7,596 nt of DNA from Anaerolineales bacterium (GTDB taxonomy: Bacteria > Chloroflexota > Anaerolineae > 4572-78 > NAK82). The notes beneath the pieces were generated by a model. It was given only the letters and a program-made list of their open reading frames with translations. It ran no database searches and was not told the DNA's origin. This document shows, one piece after another, positions 1 to 6,043 of the stretch. Numbering within the stretch: position 1 is the stretch's first letter; the number at the start of each line of letters is the position of its first letter. Both the position numbers and the translations under genes were made by a program. Location of the stretch: contig JAHELX010000046.1 in assembly GCA_024643945.1 (NCBI GenBank), positions 1-7,596 on the forward strand, read 5' to 3'.

Positions 1-1216
1 ACAGCCCTTGCTCGCGCAATAAATTATCTAAAGGGAAGAGGAACCTTCCTCTGATCTGGAGCAGCGGTCCCAGGGTGAACACGGCGAAGATAAGGGCGCT
101 CCAGGCCCAGGCACGGGCCTGTTTCCACGCGCTCAGCGAGCCGATGGCCGCCAGGGCCAGGACACCGTAGCCCAGAAAGACTGTGTTCACATCCCGGAAA
201 GGAGCGTTGCCTTCGACGACAGCCCGCAGGTGAGTTGGCCAATCGTTGGCGCCCAGCAAGGGGTGCAGCGGCGTCGGCGTGAACCAGCCGACCAAATCGG
301 CCGAGAGTTTCAGACCCTCGCCCCAGCCAGCCAGCGCGAAGTCTCCCTGGGCGAAGGCACGCAGGATGGGCAGCATCACCGGCGACCAGAGGACTCCCAC
401 TATCAGCCCTAGCAGCATCAGGCGTGGGATCACCCGCAGCAGATGATAGCCGGTTGGCGATATGCGATACACTATGTGCAACAGGCTGGATGGCACGTAA
501 GAGGCGGGTTGCGGCGCTTTGGCTGCGCGCAGTTCAAAGAAGACCAGGATGAGGGTGAGGAAGAGCAGAAACACGCCGAAGATCATCTCGGCCAGCAGGG
601 CGAAGACCGCGAAGACCCCAGCCAGGATGGCGTTTCGATACCCGGGCTCGCGCAGTGCCTTTAGCAGAAACAGCGTGTAAAAGGGGAATCCTTGTGCTGT
701 CACCATATCGTAGTGACCCAGGGCGGCATAAATCATGCGGCTGGCGGCGAAGGCATAGACCGCTCCTGCGGTGTAGGCCGCCAATTGGTAAGGCAGGATA
801 GCATCTTGTCTTACGCTTCGTCTCCGGCCGTGGACGAGAAGATACAAGGTCAGCAAATAGCCCCCGTAGCCACTGGTGACGTAGGCGAAGAGGATGACCA
901 GGTTCGAGGCCAGTGGTAGGGGCAGAGTCATCTGCAACGGCAGCCCAAGCATCGCATTGAAGAAGTTGAAGGTGTAAAGCACCAGGTCAATGCCCAGGGG
1001 ATAGAAGATGTAGTTTGTGTGCAATGGTGATTGACCCAGGTTGAGGAGGCTGAACTTGAACCACCACATATTCCACACAAAGGTAGACTCGTCGAAGGCC
1101 CAGACTGCGCTGCCAGGAACGTGGGTAGCCAGGTGAGCTGCCAGCGGCCAGGTGAGTCCCAGTGCCAGCAGTGTATACAGGGCAAGTACGATGATATGTG
1201 GGCGGTATCCTCTCAC
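1..1216 (-). CDS. Polytopic membrane protein, GT-C glycosyltransferase-like (partial, C-terminus beyond left edge)
   Basis: The minus-strand frame is open without a stop from position 1216 to the left edge, giving about 405 residues; the 3' end lies outside. The product is strongly hydrophobic. A first membrane segment at residues 8-24 is followed by an extracytoplasmic-type loop with an acidic FDE (residues 41-43) and WNMWW (48-52), then a YIFYPLG stretch and many further hydrophobic segments. One membrane segment followed by a loop with acidic residues is the general plan of GT-C (lipid-phosphate-sugar dependent) glycosyltransferases and related large membrane proteins; the family call is an inference from architecture. 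The chosen start is GTG at 1214-1216, preceded by GGAGG (plus-strand CCTCC at 1228-1232) with an 11-nt spacer. An upstream in-frame GTG at 1232-1234 has no ribosome-binding site. The gene is divergent from the 530-residue gene. Alternatives are an uncharacterised YfhO- or GT39-like protein. Confidence 0.8.
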   Translation of the reverse strand, partial: MRGYRPHIIVLALYTLLALGLTWPLAAHLATHVPGSAVWAFDESTFVWNMWWFKFSLLNLGQSPLHTNYIFYPLGIDLVLYTFNFFNAMLGLPLQMTLPLPLASNLVILFAYVTSGYGGYLLTLYLLVHGRRRSVRQDAILPYQLAAYTAGAVYAFAASRMIYAALGHYDMVTAQGFPFYTLFLLKALREPGYRNAILAGVFAVFALLAEMIFGVFLLFLTLILVFFELRAAKAPQPASYVPSSLLHIVYRISPTGYHLLRVIPRLMLLGLIVGVLWSPVMLPILRAFAQGDFALAGWGEGLKLSADLVGWFTPTPLHPLLGANDWPTHLRAVVEGNAPFRDVNTVFLGYGVLALAAIGSLSAWKQARAWAWSALIFAVFTLGPLLQIRGRFLFPLDNLLREQGL

Positions 1217-1227
1217 AGGCTGGTTAT

Positions 1228-1232
1228 CCTCC
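1228..1232 (-). promoter_or_regulatory. Ribosome-binding site deciding the GTG start at 1216
   Basis: Minus-strand GGAGG lies 11 nt upstream of the GTG at 1214-1216. The frame is open further upstream as far as a TAA near 1328-1330, so this site is the main reason for placing the start here. The in-frame GTG codons at 1232-1234 and 1250-1252 lack such a site. Confidence 0.55.
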
Positions 1233-1242
1233 ACGTCACAGT

Positions 1243-1271
1243 ATGATACCACGAGATAGCCGATTCGATAA
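1243..1271 (-). promoter_or_regulatory. Weak candidate promoter for the leftward membrane-protein gene
   Basis: On the minus strand, TTATCG (1266-1271; 3 of 6 match to TTGACA) and TATCAT (1243-1248; 5 of 6 match to TATAAT) are separated by 17 nt. Transcription would start near 1236, leaving about 20 nt before the GTG start, including the GGAGG. The -35 match is poor, so this is tentative. Confidence 0.25.
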
Positions 1272-1388
1272 ATCAGGGTGGCGAAGGTGCCTTTCAGTTT
1301 TGGGGAAGCCTTAGCGAGGAGGGCACATTAATTTTTGGGGGCGATACATCCTCCCGAAACCCGAACACACCCTGGCGAGGAATGCAAT

Positions 1389-1417
1389 TTGTCAAGCTAG
1401 GCGAAGGCTGGTATAAT
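1389..1417 (+). promoter_or_regulatory. Near-consensus housekeeping sigma-type promoter
   Basis: The -35 box TTGTCA (1389-1394; one mismatch to TTGACA) and the -10 box TATAAT (1412-1417; perfect) are separated by 17 nt. A TG at 1409-1410 one base before the -10 box makes it an extended -10 as well. Transcription would begin near 1423-1425 and give an untranslated leader of about 49 nt before the TTG start at 1473. This is the strongest promoter visible in the window and would drive the two uncharacterised genes at 1473-3521. Confidence 0.85.
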
Positions 1418-1426
1418 GTACGATTA

Positions 1427-1441
1427 GTGTAGAATCTACAC
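1427..1441. promoter_or_regulatory. Perfect palindrome at the transcription start, candidate operator
   Basis: GTGTAGA-A-TCTACAC is a perfect 7-bp inverted repeat around one central base. It begins 9 bp after the -10 box, at roughly +3 to +18 of the predicted transcript. That position suits a repressor binding as a symmetric dimer. As RNA the arms could not form a normal hairpin, because a 1-nt loop is too tight, so a DNA site is more likely. Which protein binds it is unknown; a regulator encoded in the same operon is one possibility. Confidence 0.55.
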
Positions 1442-1457
1442 GATATTTCTCACAATT

Positions 1458-1462
1458 GGGAG
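1458..1462 (+). promoter_or_regulatory. Ribosome-binding site supporting the TTG start at 1473
   Basis: GGGAG sits 10 nt before the TTG at 1473-1475. There is no in-frame ATG or GTG nearby upstream in the short leader, so the site and spacing support TTG as the start codon. Confidence 0.6.
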
Positions 1463-1472
1463 TTTTATCTCA

Positions 1473-3065
1473 TTGGTTCAACGCAAAACACAAACCTCTG
1501 AGTACTGGCAAGAGCAATTTGTCGTAGATGCTGACGACATCGAATATCTGTATAACTTGCTGCTGGAGAGTAACCAGCCGCGGGCTCTTGACAGCCTGGC
1601 CTTGGCCATAGTGCAACGTCACTGTCAGCTAGAGGAACTGGCTATTCGGACCGAACTCCAGCGCGGCACTCTCTATCAGCCCAAAGATAACTATCAGATA
1701 GGGGAGCAACTGGTCTTTCCCCGCTTGGACTACGCGGCGGCTACAGTTGTTGGCCGGCGTCCTGGCTATAATCCACAATATGGTGAGTTTGCGGTTATCG
1801 AGGTTGAGTTTGAGGGAGATGGCGACGTTAAGGAGTTCGTTGCCGACTTCCCGCAGCCCCATTCGTTGAATTTGGACGAAGGGCAAAGCCTGGCCGAAGC
1901 CGAAGGGTTGGCCTCGCCGCAAGAACTATATGAGTTATACAGAGAGCATATCCATGCTACCCTTGAAGAGGCTTTAGAAGATAACGACGAATTCGTCAGC
2001 TTCCGAGGCCAGTGGTTCTTGAAGGGTCTGCTTGCACCCATTCATGACGGTCATCTCAATATCGCTGAGGCTGCCATAGATATCAGCAACAACCCTTTGC
2101 CAGTTGACGCGTTATTGAAAGACCTGGATCTGCCAGACGATATTCCTGCTAAAACACAGGCGATTTCGCTCAACTTTGCCTTGCACGCCGACGAGCGATT
2201 CGAGAATGTAGGCCCTAAGGGTCAGATTCTCTGGTATCTTCGTCGGCTGGAACCCCCCCAGGTGTTCCAGGTGCCCCCGCAGTTGGAAGCGCCCAAATTG
2301 CCTTTTGATATGGATCGCTTCGATAACGAGTTGCGGCGGCTGGTAGGCGAGATTGACGACGAAGCAACCGACCCTGCCCACATTCAGCCACCCATCTCCG
2401 ACGCCGAGACGGTCGTCGTCACTCTTAATTACCCACACCGCCGAGCGGGGACGTTGCCTCTCACCCCCAAGACAAAACCTTTCTTCCCTGAGGCCGACGA
2501 GCATCACGCGCGGATTACATTTATCGACAAACGATCAGGTAAGCAGTTTTCGGGCTGGGTGGTCAGCAAGAGCCAATACGTTTTTGGCCTCGACCAATGG
2601 TATACCCAAAACCAGCTACCCGTCGGTGCTTACATCACGTTAATTCGCGCCGACGATCCGCTGACCGTTATGGTGGATTATCAGCCAGTACGTCTCAGAC
2701 GCGAATGGGTCCGGGTGGCTGTGATTCAGGATGGACGGTTAAGTTTTCAACTTCTCAAGCAACCGAGCACTTGCGAATACGATGACTTGATGGTCATCGG
2801 CGTCAATGATTGGAAAGCGATTGATGCCTTGTGGAGTAACGCGGGAGGATCGCAAAAACCACTCTTCGTCCTTCTCCGGCAAATCTTTCCGGAGTTGGCT
2901 AAGCTAAATCCGCAGGGGGCGGTTCACGCTAAAACATTGTATAGTGCTGTCAATGTCGTCCGCCGGTGCCCGCCTGGTCCTATATTCTACGAGCTGTCCA
3001 CTCGGGCATGTTTCGTTCCCATGGGACATGGCTACTGGACCTACGATTCCTCGATAGAAACTTAA
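1473..3065 (+). CDS. Uncharacterised protein, first gene of a two-gene operon; possible winged-helix segments
   Basis: 530 residues, TTG start supported by GGGAG 10 nt upstream. No signal peptide or membrane segment is visible, so it is probably cytoplasmic. I recognise no named domain. Visible parts are: a helical N-terminus (about 8-65); a beta-rich stretch (about 74-125, IGEQLVFP...VVGRRPG...EFAVIEVEFE) that could be a small barrel; a region (about 150-260) where a helical part is followed by strand-like FVSFRGQWFL and later RFENVGPKGQILWYL, which look like wings of winged-helix folds; a proline-rich linker (about 260-345); a beta-rich region (about 345-430); and a C-terminal segment (about 485-525) ending in another wing-like hairpin. 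The style resembles unnamed conserved Chloroflexota proteins I recall. DNA binding is only an inference. The next gene starts 6 bp after its stop. Confidence 0.85.
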   Translation: MVQRKTQTSEYWQEQFVVDADDIEYLYNLLLESNQPRALDSLALAIVQRHCQLEELAIRTELQRGTLYQPKDNYQIGEQLVFPRLDYAAATVVGRRPGYNPQYGEFAVIEVEFEGDGDVKEFVADFPQPHSLNLDEGQSLAEAEGLASPQELYELYREHIHATLEEALEDNDEFVSFRGQWFLKGLLAPIHDGHLNIAEAAIDISNNPLPVDALLKDLDLPDDIPAKTQAISLNFALHADERFENVGPKGQILWYLRRLEPPQVFQVPPQLEAPKLPFDMDRFDNELRRLVGEIDDEATDPAHIQPPISDAETVVVTLNYPHRRAGTLPLTPKTKPFFPEADEHHARITFIDKRSGKQFSGWVVSKSQYVFGLDQWYTQNQLPVGAYITLIRADDPLTVMVDYQPVRLRREWVRVAVIQDGRLSFQLLKQPSTCEYDDLMVIGVNDWKAIDALWSNAGGSQKPLFVLLRQIFPELAKLNPQGAVHAKTLYSAVNVVRRCPPGPIFYELSTRACFVPMGHGYWTYDSSIET

Positions 3066-3071
3066 TGACTT

Positions 3072-3521
3072 ATGGCTCGATATGTAAAACCAACCCTGGA
3101 TACTAAATTTCATATAGATTTTGATTGGTGGGAGCAGAACAGCCGCAACCTGCGGGTTGACCTACAGGCTCAACTCTGTTCAGAATGCCGGGCCCAATAT
3201 GCTGATAGCCCACCCCAGGAGATTGACTGGGTAAGTCCCGACACCGGGGAGGTCAAGCGGGTTGACATTTTGTGGCACGTGATTCGCACTCATTGCAGCC
3301 AGCAACCCGATTACATTACGGAACATACCCCCGTAACGACGGCTGTATTCCGAATTTTCTTGGCCAACGACAATGTTCCCCTTACGCCGGCCGGGTTGTA
3401 CCAAATTTTGGGGCGCAAATCGCCTGGCCTCATCTTGCGTACTATTGGTGGCCATCAGATATATAAGGGCATCCGGCCAGTTATTACCCCTGTTCGCAAG
3501 GAAGCCAAAAAGGCAGCCTGA
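3072..3521 (+). CDS. Uncharacterised small protein with Cys/His cluster, partner of the 530-residue protein
   Basis: 149 residues, starting 6 bp after the stop of the preceding gene. There is no good ribosome-binding site before the ATG, so translation is probably coupled. A Cys-x-x-Cys pair (C36, C39) is followed by H69, H74 and C75 (motif WHVIRTHC); these could form one zinc site, which is an inference. The C-terminal half (about 86-137) reads like a small helix-turn-helix or winged helix: LTPAGLYQILG, then SPGLILRTIGG and a final strand IYKGIRPV. The last residues are lysine-rich (RKEAKKAA). It is soluble, with no signal peptide. I recall similar unnamed proteins in Chloroflexota but cannot name a function. 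A terminator follows 21 bp after the stop, so this is the last gene of the unit. Confidence 0.85.
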   Translation: MARYVKPTLDTKFHIDFDWWEQNSRNLRVDLQAQLCSECRAQYADSPPQEIDWVSPDTGEVKRVDILWHVIRTHCSQQPDYITEHTPVTTAVFRIFLANDNVPLTPAGLYQILGRKSPGLILRTIGGHQIYKGIRPVITPVRKEAKKAA

Positions 3522-3542
3522 CGGCTCGGACTTTCGACTGAT

Positions 3543-3593
3543 AGCCTCTATCTCTGTGACGTGTGCATATGTCCAGGCGATAGAGGCTTTTTT
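3543..3593 (+). terminator. Intrinsic terminator closing the two-gene operon
   Basis: A 10-bp perfect stem, AGCCTCTATC (3543-3552) with GATAGAGGCT (3579-3588), is directly followed by a run of six T (3588-3593). The region between the arms folds further: CTG-GAC (3554-3560, one bulged T) pairs with GTC-CAG (3571-3576), giving one long hairpin with a 10-nt apical loop. The opposite strand has no T-run, so it works for rightward transcription only. Confidence 0.9.
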
Positions 3594-3610
3594 ATATGTG
3601 AGGGTGCGTC

Positions 3611-4333
3611 ATGAGTCGAACCATGAGCTTTTACGATCTACGCGATGCCCTGGCTTCACCGGGCTGCGCGGTGTGCCACCTGAAAGCCAATGCTGCCGAC
3701 CATTATCTGGACAGCTTGCTCTGGGAGAATGTGAACGACCCTGGCCTGCGACACCGCATTCGCCAGGCGCGTGGCTTCTGCAACCAGCATGCCTGGGAAC
3801 TGGTGCGTTATAAGGGTGCATCATTGGGAGTGGCCATCATCATGCGCGACGTGTTGCAGAGCGTGCTCGAAGCCATAGAGGATGCCCGGTTCCAGGCATT
3901 ACCCGCTTTGTCGCTACGCCGTAGTCGTGAAACATTGGATCCGAAGCAACCGGCGGCAGCCACGGCCGAACTGGTCGCCCGACTTGCTCCCCATGCCCGC
4001 TGTCCGGCCTGTGTCCAAGCCGAGACGATGGAGGACATATGCCTGAACACCCTGGTCGAGAATCTTCTCGGCGAAGATGCTCTGTTGGCCGCGTACCAGG
4101 CGTCGGATGGCTTGTGTCTGCCCCACTTTCGCCAGGCCCTGACCCGAGTGCGTGACGAGGCCATCTTCGACGCTCTGGTGAAGGCGCAACGAGCCATCTG
4201 GGAGCGGCTGGTTGGCCACTTGAGTGAGGTAATCCGCAAGAGTGACTACCGTTTCCGAGATGAGCCCCGAGGTGAGGAGAGCGGCGCCTGGCTGCGAGTC
4301 ATTACCGCTATAGCTGGCGAGCGGCGGAAGTAG
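3611..4333 (+). CDS. DUF6062-family protein with two CxxC...CxxH half-sites
   Basis: 240 residues, ATG start with GAGGG at 3600-3604, 6 nt upstream. The protein has two related halves. The first has CAVC (C19, C22) and FCNQH (C57, H60); the second has CPAC (C131, C134) and LCLPH (C169, H172). This pattern, with an acidic/Leu helical stretch between the pairs (SLLWENV..., NTLVENL...), is what I know as DUF6062, an uncharacterised family seen in Chloroflexota and some Firmicutes. Each half could bind a metal through Cys3-His, or act in thiol redox; this is an inference. There is no signal peptide or membrane segment, so it is cytoplasmic. The gene begins 17 bp after the T-tract of the upstream terminator, with no clear promoter of its own. 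It is convergent with the cytochrome operon, whose end is 16 bp away. Confidence 0.85.
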   Translation: MSRTMSFYDLRDALASPGCAVCHLKANAADHYLDSLLWENVNDPGLRHRIRQARGFCNQHAWELVRYKGASLGVAIIMRDVLQSVLEAIEDARFQALPALSLRRSRETLDPKQPAAATAELVARLAPHARCPACVQAETMEDICLNTLVENLLGEDALLAAYQASDGLCLPHFRQALTRVRDEAIFDALVKAQRAIWERLVGHLSEVIRKSDYRFRDEPRGEESGAWLRVITAIAGERRK

Positions 4334-4349
4334 GGAAGGGTATACAGGT

Positions 4350-5177
4350 TCACCTTTTACGTGCCAGCGCCCCAATGACCCCCACCAAGACCAGCACCAG
4401 GAGGCCGGCGACCAGCACCAGCACCCCTAATGGACCACTCAGGACTGACGGAGCTAGGGTAGGCGTTGGTACCTCGCCACTGGGGGCTGCCTGGTCTTGC
4501 CAGCTCAGGACGAAGGCAACAATGTCGTTGATGTCTTGTTCCGTCAGCGGCCCCCCGTTCTTCTGGCCCCAGGCTGGCATAGGCGAACCCGACACGCCGT
4601 TCTCGATGACGGTTTTAATGCGGAGGTCGGGGCGGATCGAGGGCCATACCTTGTCTAGCTGAGCACCCACGCGCCCTTCCCCGTTCGCCCCGTGGCAGAC
4701 GGCGCAGTTTTCGGCATATAAAACCGCCCCTCGATTGGGATCTCCCTTGACCTCGGGCACCGGGGTAATAGGTGGCCGCGGGGTAAAGGTCGGCGTAGGG
4801 GATAGCGAAGGGGCGCCCCCGGTCTCCCAACTGAGGATGTAGAGCATCAGCGCGTCGATCTCCTCATCGGACAGGGGGCCTCCGTTCTTCTGGCTCCAGG
4901 CTGGCATGGGAGAGCCGGGAACACCCGCTTCAATGACAGATTTGACCAGGAGATCAGGTCGGATCGAGGGCCAATCCTTGGCCAGCGTCACGCCAACCCG
5001 CCCTTCCCCATTGGGGCCGTGGCAGACGGCACAGTTTTCGGCGTAGAGCCGGGCTCCCATTTCCAGTTGCTCTTGGGTGGGGCTCTGGGCCAAGGTTCGT
5101 GCTTGCCAGAAGATCAAGAGTGCCAGGACACTCAACAGGGCCAGCCCAACCTGGTGGGGGCGGCTTGATGATTGCAT
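4350..5177 (-). CDS. Diheme c-type cytochrome with tandemly duplicated heme domain and C-terminal membrane anchor
   Basis: 275 residues, exported electron carrier. A signal peptide (hydrophobic core about 10-23, likely cleavage after TLA at residue 30) precedes two heme domains. Domain 1 has CAVCH (49-53) and axial Met in SPMPAW (M91). Domain 2 has CAVCH (158-162) and M200. A Thr/Pro-rich linker (about 123-142) joins them. A second such stretch (about 233-242) leads to a membrane helix (about 243-270) ending in ARKR, so both hemes sit outside the membrane, anchored at the C-terminus. The two domains match at 51 of 74 positions by hand count. The start is supported by GGAGG (plus-strand CCTCC 5183-5187), 5 nt upstream. 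It is the last gene of the cytochrome b operon, 26 bp after the previous cytochrome. Likely role: electron transfer from the quinol-oxidising complex to a terminal acceptor. No terminator is visible after it. Confidence 0.92.
   Translation of the reverse strand: MQSSSRPHQVGLALLSVLALLIFWQARTLAQSPTQEQLEMGARLYAENCAVCHGPNGEGRVGVTLAKDWPSIRPDLLVKSVIEAGVPGSPMPAWSQKNGGPLSDEEIDALMLYILSWETGGAPSLSPTPTFTPRPPITPVPEVKGDPNRGAVLYAENCAVCHGANGEGRVGAQLDKVWPSIRPDLRIKTVIENGVSGSPMPAWGQKNGGPLTEQDINDIVAFVLSWQDQAAPSGEVPTPTLAPSVLSGPLGVLVLVAGLLVLVLVGVIGALARKR
4497..5045 (-). repeat. In-gene tandem duplication of a heme-binding domain
   Basis: Two direct copies of a 74-codon unit, 4824-5045 (domain 1) and 4497-4718 (domain 2), are offset by 327 bp and separated by the segment encoding the Thr/Pro-rich linker. 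Identical blocks include YAENCAVCHG, NGEGRVG, WPSIRPDL, GSPMPAW and QKNGGPL. By hand count 51 of 74 residues are identical. Confidence 0.9.
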
Positions 5178-5203
5178 AAGTTCCTCCGGGAGGATCAGCT
5201 AAG

Positions 5204-6013
5204 CTACTTTTGAGCCAGCAGGAAGGCTACCAGGTCGTCCAATTCTTGTTGGCTGAGTTGTTGGCCGTAGTTTTGGGGCATAATATTGGGCTGATACCCT
5301 TCCACGATGTAAGCATTGGGATTCTGAATGGATTCCCGAATATACTCTTCGGCCGAATAACCTTCCTTGAGTGTGGCAGCAATCTCACCAATCTGCGTCA
5401 GGTTGGGCCCCACGACACCGGTGCTAAGCCCCTCGATCGTATGGCAGCCAGCACAACCCCGCTCGGTGAAGATCTGTCGCCCTCTGGCGACTGGATCCCC
5501 CTGTTCTTCGGGCGCAGCGGTAGGGGTGGGTAGCTCCGTAAGTTCGGCCTGGCCCATAGCAGTGGGCTCCCAGTTTAAGATAAAAGTGGCGATGTCACGG
5601 ATCTGATCCTCGCGCAGCGGCCCCCCGTATTGCTGAGACCAGGCCGGCATGGCCGGCTTGCCGCCACCAACGTATTGTTCGGGACGGGTCGAGACAGGCC
5701 GCCCGGTAGAAACGGTCGCGATGATGTAGTCCTGGAAAGTCCCTTGCCATCCCACCTCTTGCAGCCGTTGGGTGAAGAAATGGCGGTCATTAAGAGGGGG
5801 CGCCAGGCCCTGGATACCATCGCCTTTGATACCGTGACAGCCAATGCAATTGGTCTCGAACAAGTCCGCACCCACCTCAATCGCTTCCGCCTGCTGGGAC
5901 TGAGCAAATTCCGCCATACGTTTCTCCTCGTTGAAGCCAACGAAGATGATAATCACAGCGGCCATAGAGACCAGGAATACTCCAAGGAAAATCTGTAGCT
6001 GTGTACGAGCCAT
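5204..6013 (-). CDS. Diheme c-type cytochrome, N-terminal membrane anchor, of the cytochrome bc complex
   Basis: 269 residues. A single N-terminal hydrophobic helix (about 7-27) after MARTQ acts as an uncleaved anchor or signal. It is followed by a Gln/Glu/Ala-rich helix and two heme domains. Domain 1 has CIGCH (56-60) and axial Met in PAMPAW (M122). Domain 2 has CAGCH (187-191) and M245 in NIMPQ. A short Pro/Thr/Glu linker (about 160-172) separates them. Domain 1 is related to the duplicated domains of the next gene (shared MPAW.Q..GGPL and a final F.L.WE pattern); domain 2 is a different class-I type. The ATG is preceded by AGGAGGT (GGAGG at 6026-6030), spacer about 12 nt. It lies 30 bp downstream of the cytochrome b gene and likely takes the place of cytochrome c1 or f as the electron acceptor of the Rieske protein. 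Confidence 0.92.
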   Translation of the reverse strand: MARTQLQIFLGVFLVSMAAVIIIFVGFNEEKRMAEFAQSQQAEAIEVGADLFETNCIGCHGIKGDGIQGLAPPLNDRHFFTQRLQEVGWQGTFQDYIIATVSTGRPVSTRPEQYVGGGKPAMPAWSQQYGGPLREDQIRDIATFILNWEPTAMGQAELTELPTPTAAPEEQGDPVARGRQIFTERGCAGCHTIEGLSTGVVGPNLTQIGEIAATLKEGYSAEEYIRESIQNPNAYIVEGYQPNIMPQNYGQQLSQQELDDLVAFLLAQK

Positions 6014-6043
6014 AACGATAGCCGACCTCCTGCGACGAGCGAG

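Larger units (their letters stand above)
1217..1472. other. Divergent intergenic region
   Basis: These 256 bp separate the leftward membrane-protein gene from the rightward two-gene operon. The right third (1389-1472) holds a strong promoter, a palindrome and a ribosome-binding site, all for the rightward operon. The left edge holds the ribosome-binding site and a weak promoter for the leftward gene. In the middle (about 1272-1388) I see no gene, no convincing hairpin with a T-tract, and no clear repeat beyond two similar short GCGAGGA words (about 1314 and 1375). Confidence 0.8.

Noticed and set aside
928..1185. Minus-strand open frame of 85 codons starting MPCIHC
   Set aside because: It lies out of frame inside the longer hydrophobic reading frame that is open from 1216 to the left edge; the composition (Ser/Trp/Cys-rich) is that of a shadow frame.
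1340..1366. G-rich/C-rich segment that could form a hairpin near 1335-1360
   Set aside because: The pairing GGGGG with CCTCCC is imperfect and no T-tract follows in either direction.
1427..1441. SOS (LexA) box interpretation of the palindrome
   Set aside because: The GTGTAGA-A-TCTACAC dyad matches neither the CTGT-N8-ACAG nor the GAAC-N4-GTTC type of LexA site; kept as an operator of unknown partner.
2112..2507. Minus-strand open frame of 131 codons
   Set aside because: Fully inside the 530-residue gene on the opposite strand, no ribosome-binding site or recognisable domain; shadow frame.
3373..3813. Plus-strand open frame of 146 codons spanning the terminator
   Set aside because: It overlaps the end of the 149-residue gene, the intrinsic terminator and the start of the DUF6062 gene in another frame; composition is not protein-like.
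4266..4349. Possible terminator for the leftward cytochrome operon
   Set aside because: A small CCGCT...AGCGG stem can be drawn just past the stop on the minus strand, but no T-run follows and it lies in the DUF6062 coding region.
3914..4375. Minus-strand open frame of 153 codons opposite the DUF6062 gene
   Set aside because: The DUF6062 frame has the clear paired Cys/His motifs and a good ribosome-binding site; this one has no recognisable features and overlaps the end of the cytochrome gene.
5630..5998. Plus-strand open frame of 122 codons
   Set aside because: Antisense to the diheme cytochrome with CIGCH and CAGCH motifs; no support of its own.
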